Part shown: positions 59,397 through 64,000 of the stretch, piece after piece | Layout of the letters: every line of letters starts with the position of its first letter | Numbering within the stretch: position 1 is the first letter of the stretch | Source of the DNA: Promineifilum sp019695075 | Lineage (GTDB): Bacteria > Chloroflexota > Anaerolineae > Promineifilales > Promineifilaceae | NCBI GenBank assembly: GCA_026129185.1 | Contig: JAHCIO010000005.1 | Location: forward strand, 62,001 to 126,000 | Direction of reading: 5' to 3' | Length of the DNA: 64,000 bases | The notes under the pieces: model-generated | Seen by the model: the letters and a program-made list of their open reading frames with translations, nothing else | Databases searched by the model: none | Told to the model about the DNA's origin: nothing | Made by a program: the position numbers and the translations under genes

Positions 59397-60374
59397 ATGG
59401 GTACATTCTTTCGCAATCAACGCAACTTTACCCGTTTCGCCTGGTTCACCCTGGCCTTCCTGATCTTCGTCGTCCTGTGGGGCGCGTTCGTGCGCGCCAC
59501 CGGCTCCGGCGCGGGCTGCGGCAGCCATTGGCCGCTGTGCAACGGCGTGGTCATTCCTCGCGCCGCGCGCACCGAGACGCTCATCGAATTCACCCACCGC
59601 ATCACCAGCGGCCTCAGCGGCCTGTTCGTGCTGGCCCTGTGGGTGTGGGCCTTCCGGCTCTACCCCAAGGGCCACATCGTCCGCAAGGGGGCGACGTTCT
59701 CGCTGCTGTTCATCATCACCGAGAGCCTCCTGGGCGCGGGCCTGGTGCTGTTCGAGTGGGTGGCCTATAACGCCTCGGTGGAGCGGGCCATCTCGATGGC
59801 CCTGCACCTGGTCAATACCTACCTGCTGCTGGGGGCGGTGACGCTGACGGCCTGGTGGGCGTCGCAGACGTTGGCCGGGCGCAACACCACCCTGCGCCTG
59901 CGCGGCCAGGGCAAGGTCGGCTGGCTGGTTGGCGGCGGCCTGCTGCTGTTGCTCTTCCTGGGCGTCAGCGGCGCGATCACGGCGCTGGGCGACACGCTCT
60001 TCCCGGCCGGCACCCTCAGCGAGGGCATCAGCCAGGACTTCCTGCCGACGGCCCACTTCCTGGTGCGCCTGCGCATCTATCACCCGCTCGTCGCCATCGT
60101 CACCGGCGTCTACCTGGTTCTGGCCAGCCGCGCCATTGCCGCCGAGCGGCCGGGCGAAGCGACGCGCCGGCTGGCCCGCGTGCTGCTCGTCGTTGTCGCG
60201 GTGCAATTGGTGGCCGGCTTCGTCAACATCCGTCTGCTGGTCCCGGTGTGGATGCAGATCGTCCACCTGTTGCTGGCCGACGTGATGTGGATCGCCGCCG
60301 TTCTGTTGGGCGCGACGGTGTTGAGCCAGGAAGTGGCCGTCGAACCGCAGTGGGTCCCGCAAGTAGGCGACTGA
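59397..60374 (+). CDS. ctaA: Haem A synthase, CtaA/Cox15 family
   Basis: 325 residues, eight membrane helices. WGAFVRATGSGAGCGSHWPLC carries the extracytoplasmic Cys pair of bacterial CtaA; IEFTHRITSGLSGLFV and FLVRLRIYHPLVAIV hold haem-ligand histidines, with further His at MALHLVNTYLLLG and MQIVHLLLAD. It oxidises haem O to haem A for terminal oxidases, implying aerobic respiration. No ribosome binding site; the promoter directly precedes the ATG. ctaB is not in the window. Confidence 0.95.
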   Translation: MGTFFRNQRNFTRFAWFTLAFLIFVVLWGAFVRATGSGAGCGSHWPLCNGVVIPRAARTETLIEFTHRITSGLSGLFVLALWVWAFRLYPKGHIVRKGATFSLLFIITESLLGAGLVLFEWVAYNASVERAISMALHLVNTYLLLGAVTLTAWWASQTLAGRNTTLRLRGQGKVGWLVGGGLLLLLFLGVSGAITALGDTLFPAGTLSEGISQDFLPTAHFLVRLRIYHPLVAIVTGVYLVLASRAIAAERPGEATRRLARVLLVVVAVQLVAGFVNIRLLVPVWMQIVHLLLADVMWIAAVLLGATVLSQEVAVEPQWVPQVGD

Positions 60375-60420
60375 GCGGCGGCGCCTGGCCCGACGTGCCG
60401 CGCGCCGCAATGAGGAGCGC

Positions 60421-61215
60421 ATGACCGACTGGTACATCGGCACGATGGGCTTTGGCTACCGCGACTGGCAAGGCGCTTTCTACCCGGAGAAGCTGCCCAA
60501 GGGGCAGCAACTGGCCTACTACGCCTCGCGCTTCAACGCCCTGGAGATGGACTCGACCTTCTACGGCACGCCACGGGTCGAGACGGTGGCCCGTTGGCGG
60601 GCGACGGCCCCGGAGGGCTTCGTCTTTTGCCCCAAGGCCCCGCGCGACATTACCCACGACCTGCGGCTGACGGGCGCGGCCGGCGACGCGCTGGCCGTGT
60701 TCGTGGAGACGATGCAGACGTTGGGCGATCGCCTTGGCCCCATCCTGCTGCAATTTCCGCCCGACTTCCACGTCGAGGAGCGCGCGGCCCTGGCCGCCTT
60801 CCTGCCCCAACTGCCGGCCGGGGCGCGCTACGCCGTCGAACTGCGCCACCGCTCGTGGTGGAGCGACGAGACGGCCGAGCTGTTGCGCGCCCACGGCGTC
60901 TGCTGGGCCGCGGCCGACTACATCTACCTGCCCAAAGAGATTCGCCGGACGGCCGGCTTCCTCTACATCCGCTTCCTGGGCCGCCACGGCCAGTTCGACG
61001 TTAAGTCGCGCGAGCAAGTCGATAAGACGGAGGATCTGCGCGCCTGGCGAAGCAAGGTCGAGGCGGAACTGGCGAGCGGGCCGGACATCAGTGCGATCTA
61101 CGCCTTCTTCAACGACGACTACGCCGGCCACGCCCCGGGCACGGCCAACCGCCTGCGCGCCTTGCTGGGCATGGAGGTCGAAGAGGGGCCGCCGCAGCAA
61201 GGGCGGCTTTTCTAG
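60421..61215 (+). CDS. DUF72 (YecE-like) family protein
   Basis: 264 residues. YIGTMGFGYRDWQGAFYPEK, FNALEMDSTFYGTPRVETVARW, ILLQFPPDF, RYAVELRHRSWW and IYAFFNDDYAGHAPGTANRL are the standard DUF72 blocks of a TIM-barrel family with unknown activity. GAGGAG lies three bases before the ATG. 46 bases after ctaA, possibly co-transcribed. Followed by a family A hairpin element. Confidence 0.9.
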   Translation: MTDWYIGTMGFGYRDWQGAFYPEKLPKGQQLAYYASRFNALEMDSTFYGTPRVETVARWRATAPEGFVFCPKAPRDITHDLRLTGAAGDALAVFVETMQTLGDRLGPILLQFPPDFHVEERAALAAFLPQLPAGARYAVELRHRSWWSDETAELLRAHGVCWAAADYIYLPKEIRRTAGFLYIRFLGRHGQFDVKSREQVDKTEDLRAWRSKVEAELASGPDISAIYAFFNDDYAGHAPGTANRLRALLGMEVEEGPPQQGRLF

Positions 61216-61236
61216 CCGGCGGCGATGCGGCCGAAG

Positions 61237-61331
61237 ACCTCACGCAAAGGACGCGGAGGAAGCAAAGGACGCCAAGTAAGAAAGCTTATCTTCTTTGCGT
61301 TCTTTGCTCCCTTTGCGGCCTTGCGTGAGGT
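61237..61331. repeat. Long hairpin element, family A copy 4
   Basis: ACCTCACGCAA (61237-61247) and TTGCGTGAGGT (61321-61331) are perfect inverted ends; inner GCAAAGGACG/CGTTCTTTGC arms. Lies between convergent genes. Confidence 0.85.
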
Positions 61332-61382
61332 GTCTTAACGACGTTACCGTGACCCTGTCGATTTAAGGGCCAGCTGTTGGCG

Positions 61383-62096
61383 CTAGGCCGTCGGCGGGTA
61401 GTAATTGCCCGCCTTGTTGCCCAACACCTTGGCCGCGATCTGGCCATAGAGGTGGCCGCCCACGAAGGAGACGTAAGGCCCCGAGGCCAGGCCGATCACG
61501 AACGCGGCGATCCAGCCCAGGCAGGGGATGATCCCCAGCACGCCGCCGATCAGGGAGACGACGAAGACCGCCGCCACCGTCACCAGGAAGGCGATGAGGA
61601 TGTCGGACATGTGGTTGCGGATGATGTCGAAGACCTCGCTGAAGCGGAACAGCGCGCCAAAGTCATCCTTGATGGCGTACTGGATTAGCAGCGCCGGCGT
61701 CAGGAATAGAGCCACCAGGACCATCAGCAAGACCAGGCAGAGCAACAGCAGCCCACCGCCCGTCGCCGCCACCGCGGCGGCGTCTTCGCTGAGGCTACCG
61801 ATCCCGCCCGTGGCCACCGAAACGATGATCACCAGCAGAATGAGCGGCAACATCCACGCCAGTTCACCCACGGTGACGAAGAAACCATCGCGCAGCAGCT
61901 TGCCCCAGTCGTCCCACTCAGGTAGCGTGTCGCGGTTGCCGTTCATCACCTGGCGAATGAGTTTGACGACGTAGCCTTGCAGGATGAGAGCAGGAACGAT
62001 GACGAATGCCAGCAGCGACATGAGTATGGCGATCAGCAGCTTGCTGATCCACTGCTTGTCCTCGAACACGAAACGAACTGCCTTATTGACGTCCAC
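61383..62096 (-). CDS. DUF4013-like membrane protein
   Basis: 237 residues with about six membrane helices. FVFEDKQWISKLLIAILMSL at the N-terminus and LPEWDDWGKLLRDGFFVTV in the first loop are typical of DUF4013 proteins, whose function is unknown. The GTG at 62096 is chosen because AAGGAG lies nine bases upstream; earlier in-frame codons give no sensible protein. Divergent from fmt. Confidence 0.8.
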   Translation of the reverse strand: MDVNKAVRFVFEDKQWISKLLIAILMSLLAFVIVPALILQGYVVKLIRQVMNGNRDTLPEWDDWGKLLRDGFFVTVGELAWMLPLILLVIIVSVATGGIGSLSEDAAAVAATGGGLLLLCLVLLMVLVALFLTPALLIQYAIKDDFGALFRFSEVFDIIRNHMSDILIAFLVTVAAVFVVSLIGGVLGIIPCLGWIAAFVIGLASGPYVSFVGGHLYGQIAAKVLGNKAGNYYPPTA

Positions 62097-62267
62097 TGAT
62101 TGATTCTCCTTATGCACTAACAGCCTACAATGATGACTACGCAACGCGCCTGTGGGAGTTGCAACTCGGAACAGTGTAATGGCCGTCAGCGGCGGCGTCA
62201 ACTGGCTAAATGCACTGATGTTGACCGTCGCGCGAGCAACAGTATCGCCCGCCGATCCGACTCATGC

Positions 62268-62273
62268 TAGAAT
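62268..62273 (+). promoter_or_regulatory. -10 box of the leaderless fmt gene
   Basis: TAGAAT, seven bases before the GTG at 62281; no good -35. Confidence 0.45.
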
Positions 62274-62280
62274 GACACCC

Positions 62281-63219
62281 GTGGCCCGAGTCATCTTCAT
62301 GGGCACGCCGGACTTCGCCGTGCCCTGCCTCCAAACCCTGATCGCGACGCAGACGGTCGTCGGCGTCGTCACCCAGCCGGACAAGCCCGCCGGGCGCGGC
62401 CACCAGCTGCGTCCACCGCCGGTGGCCGTGGCCGCCGCGGACGCGGGCATCCCGGTCTACCAGCCCAAATCGCTGCGCCGCGAAGAGGCGGCCGAACCGC
62501 TGCGCGCGTGGCAGCCCGATGTCATCGTCGTCGCTGCCTTCGGCCAAATCCTGCGGCCACACGTCCTCTACCTGCCGCCCCACGGCAGCGTCAACGTCCA
62601 CGCCTCGCTGCTGCCGCGCTGGCGGGGCGCGTCGCCCATCCAGCACGCCCTGCTGGCCGGCGACGCCACGACCGGCGTGACGTTGATGCGCATGGACGAA
62701 GGCATGGACACCGGGCCGATGCTGGTGCAGGAAGCGATCGCCATCCGCCCGGATGAGACAGCGGCGACGCTCCACGACCGCCTATCGGCGCTGGGGGCCG
62801 GCATGCTCCGCCGCCACCTCGACGACATCCTCGCCGGGCGCATTCCCCCACAGCCGCAGCCGGAGGAGGGCATCACCTACGCGCCACTTATCGGCAAGGA
62901 AGCCGGCCGCATCGACTGGACGGCCGACAGCGCCACGCTCGACCGCCTGGTGCGGGCCATGACCCCCTGGCCGGGAGCCTTCACGGAGTGGGCCGGCGCG
63001 CCGCTCAAGGTGTTGCGCGCTCGCCCGACCGACGCGCGTCCCGATGGCCCGCCCGGTCTGGTCGTGGCGCTGCCCGCTGGGCTGGGCGTCCTGTCCGGCA
63101 AGGGCGCGCTGCTGCTGGACGAGGTGCAGCCGGCCGGCAAACGGGCCATGACCGCGGCCGACTTCGCCCGCGGCCGGCCGGAATTCGTCGGCCGCGTGCT
63201 GGGCGAGCCGCGCGACTGA
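62281..63219 (+). CDS. fmt: Methionyl-tRNA formyltransferase
   Basis: 312 residues. RVIFMGTPDFAVPCLQTL, TQPDKPAGRGHQLRPPPV, VAAFGQILRPHVLYLPP, NVHASLLPRWRGASPIQHAL (catalytic N-x-H) and MDEGMDTGPML are all typical Fmt motifs, with the C-terminal tRNA-binding domain. It formylates initiator Met-tRNA. The GTG at 62281 is seven bases after TAGAAT; the ATG at 62272 overlaps that box and is less likely. panE follows after 29 bases. Confidence 0.96.
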   Translation: MARVIFMGTPDFAVPCLQTLIATQTVVGVVTQPDKPAGRGHQLRPPPVAVAAADAGIPVYQPKSLRREEAAEPLRAWQPDVIVVAAFGQILRPHVLYLPPHGSVNVHASLLPRWRGASPIQHALLAGDATTGVTLMRMDEGMDTGPMLVQEAIAIRPDETAATLHDRLSALGAGMLRRHLDDILAGRIPPQPQPEEGITYAPLIGKEAGRIDWTADSATLDRLVRAMTPWPGAFTEWAGAPLKVLRARPTDARPDGPPGLVVALPAGLGVLSGKGALLLDEVQPAGKRAMTAADFARGRPEFVGRVLGEPRD

Positions 63220-63248
63220 GCCGCGGGCGTGGGACGGAGAGGCGCGCG

Positions 63249-64000
63249 ATGAAAGTCCTGGTCTACGGGGCGGGGGCAATCGGCGGCTATCTGGGCGGGC
63301 AGTTGGCCCTGGCCGGCCACGACGTGACGCTGGTCGCGCGCCCGGCCGCGGCCGAGGCCATTGCCGCCGGCGGGCTACTCATCACTCAGGCGGGCGCGAC
63401 ACGCGCCGCCCCCGTGCGCGCCGCGACCCGGCTCGAAGAGGCCCTCACGCGCGCTGAGCCAGATCTGATCGTGTTGGGCATGAAGTCCTACGACCTGGCT
63501 CCGGCTGTGGCCACCCTGGCCGACCTCTGCCCCCAGCCCCGCCAACTCCTGACGACGCAGAACGGCATCGGTGTGGAAGACCTGGTCGCCGCCCGCTTTG
63601 ACCCGGCGCGTATCCTGGCGGGCACGGTGACGATTCCGGTCAGCCGCGCGGGCGCGAACGAACTGGTGGTCGAGCGGGCCGGGCGGGGGCTGGGCCTCGC
63701 GCCGGTGCAGGTGGGGCGGGTGGTGACCGAATGGGTGGAGATGTTCGCGGGCGCGGGCATCCGCGCCGGCGCTGTGGCCGACTACCGGGCGATGAAGTGG
63801 TCGAAGGCATTCCTCAACATCATGGGCAACGCCACCTCGGCCATCCTCAACCGGCCGCCGGCCGAACTCTACCGCCGGGCTGACATCTTCGACCTGGAGA
63901 TGGACATGCTGGGCGAGATGCTGGCCGTGATGCGCGCGCAGGGGATCGCCATCGTCAATCTACCCACGGCCTCGGTTCGGCCGCTGGCGGCGGTGCGGGC
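63249..64000 (+). CDS. panE: 2-dehydropantoate 2-reductase (3' end outside window)
   Basis: The frame is open to the window end (250 codons). MKVLVYGAGAIGGYLGGQLA is the NADP-binding glycine loop, LIVLGMKSYDL and TTQNGIGVEDLVAARF are typical of PanE/ApbA, and MKWSKAFLNIMGNATSAIL holds the catalytic Lys and following Asn. It reduces ketopantoate in pantothenate/CoA synthesis. GGAGAGG precedes the ATG. Only the last part of the C-terminal helical domain is missing. Confidence 0.93.
   Translation, partial: MKVLVYGAGAIGGYLGGQLALAGHDVTLVARPAAAEAIAAGGLLITQAGATRAAPVRAATRLEEALTRAEPDLIVLGMKSYDLAPAVATLADLCPQPRQLLTTQNGIGVEDLVAARFDPARILAGTVTIPVSRAGANELVVERAGRGLGLAPVQVGRVVTEWVEMFAGAGIRAGAVADYRAMKWSKAFLNIMGNATSAILNRPPAELYRRADIFDLEMDMLGEMLAVMRAQGIAIVNLPTASVRPLAAVR

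Overview
The window is a GC-rich, densely packed bacterial chromosome segment. I infer a filamentous or monoderm member of the Chloroflexota (Anaerolineae-like). The basis is a mixture of features rather than a marker gene: a complete-looking dcw (division and cell wall) cluster, effector-associated (death-like) domains, NBR1-type Ig-like repeats, a tocopherol-cyclase-family protein, a CUAEP-tail radical SAM selenoprotein, many leaderless promoters and abundant intergenic repeats. No rRNA is present, so the assignment stays provisional. Both ends are cut inside genes: an M23 peptidase on the left and panE on the right.

Layout. 1-7.5 kb holds housekeeping and accessory genes: peptidase tail, saccharopine-dehydrogenase-like protein, alpha/beta hydrolase, lplA-comEA, prsW, DinB, HAD. 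7.5-8.0 kb holds three minus-strand tRNAs: Arg(ACG), Ser(GCT) and Ser(TGA). 8.2-12.5 kb is one 1442-residue protein with two TIM-barrel glycosidase-like domains, four NBR1-like Ig domains and a C39-like cysteine protease domain. 14.1-19 kb is a tightly coupled minus-strand operon: nucleotidyltransferase, deoxynucleoside kinase-MazG fusion, queA, response regulator, histidine kinase. 19.2-22.5 kb holds a secreted subtilase and a yggX-radical SAM pair in which an in-frame TGA is very probably selenocysteine. 22.7-26 kb holds a formyltransferase and a secreted phospholipase-D-like protein. 26.2-44.9 kb is the dcw cluster, transcribed leftward: mraZ-rsmH-ftsL-ftsI-murF-mraY-murD-ftsW-murG-cvpA-like-murC-murB-ddl-ftsQ-ftsA-ftsZ-nrdR. 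It has no murE and begins at a promoter with four MraZ boxes. 45-51 kb holds a membrane protein with two effector-associated domains, a secreted PPC-domain protein, methylmalonyl-CoA mutase and a di-haem peroxidase. 51-64 kb holds alr; OsmC, helical sensor-like, tocopherol-cyclase-like and plsY genes; an S1-domain protein with ftsK; ctaA; a DUF72 protein; a DUF4013 protein; fmt; and panE.

Two genome-wide habits stand out. First, several genes start exactly 6-7 bases after a TATAAT-like hexamer, the signature of leaderless mRNAs. Second, many families of small palindromic or tandem repeats sit at gene 3' ends. They often supply the stop codon or the last residues of the protein, and in ftsQ, murG and murF they lie inside the coding sequence. 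The best candidates for new biology are the radical SAM selenoprotein with its C-terminal Cys-Sec pair and linked YggX, the kinase-MazG fusion, the membrane-anchored twin-EAD protein, and the repeat elements that act as gene ends.
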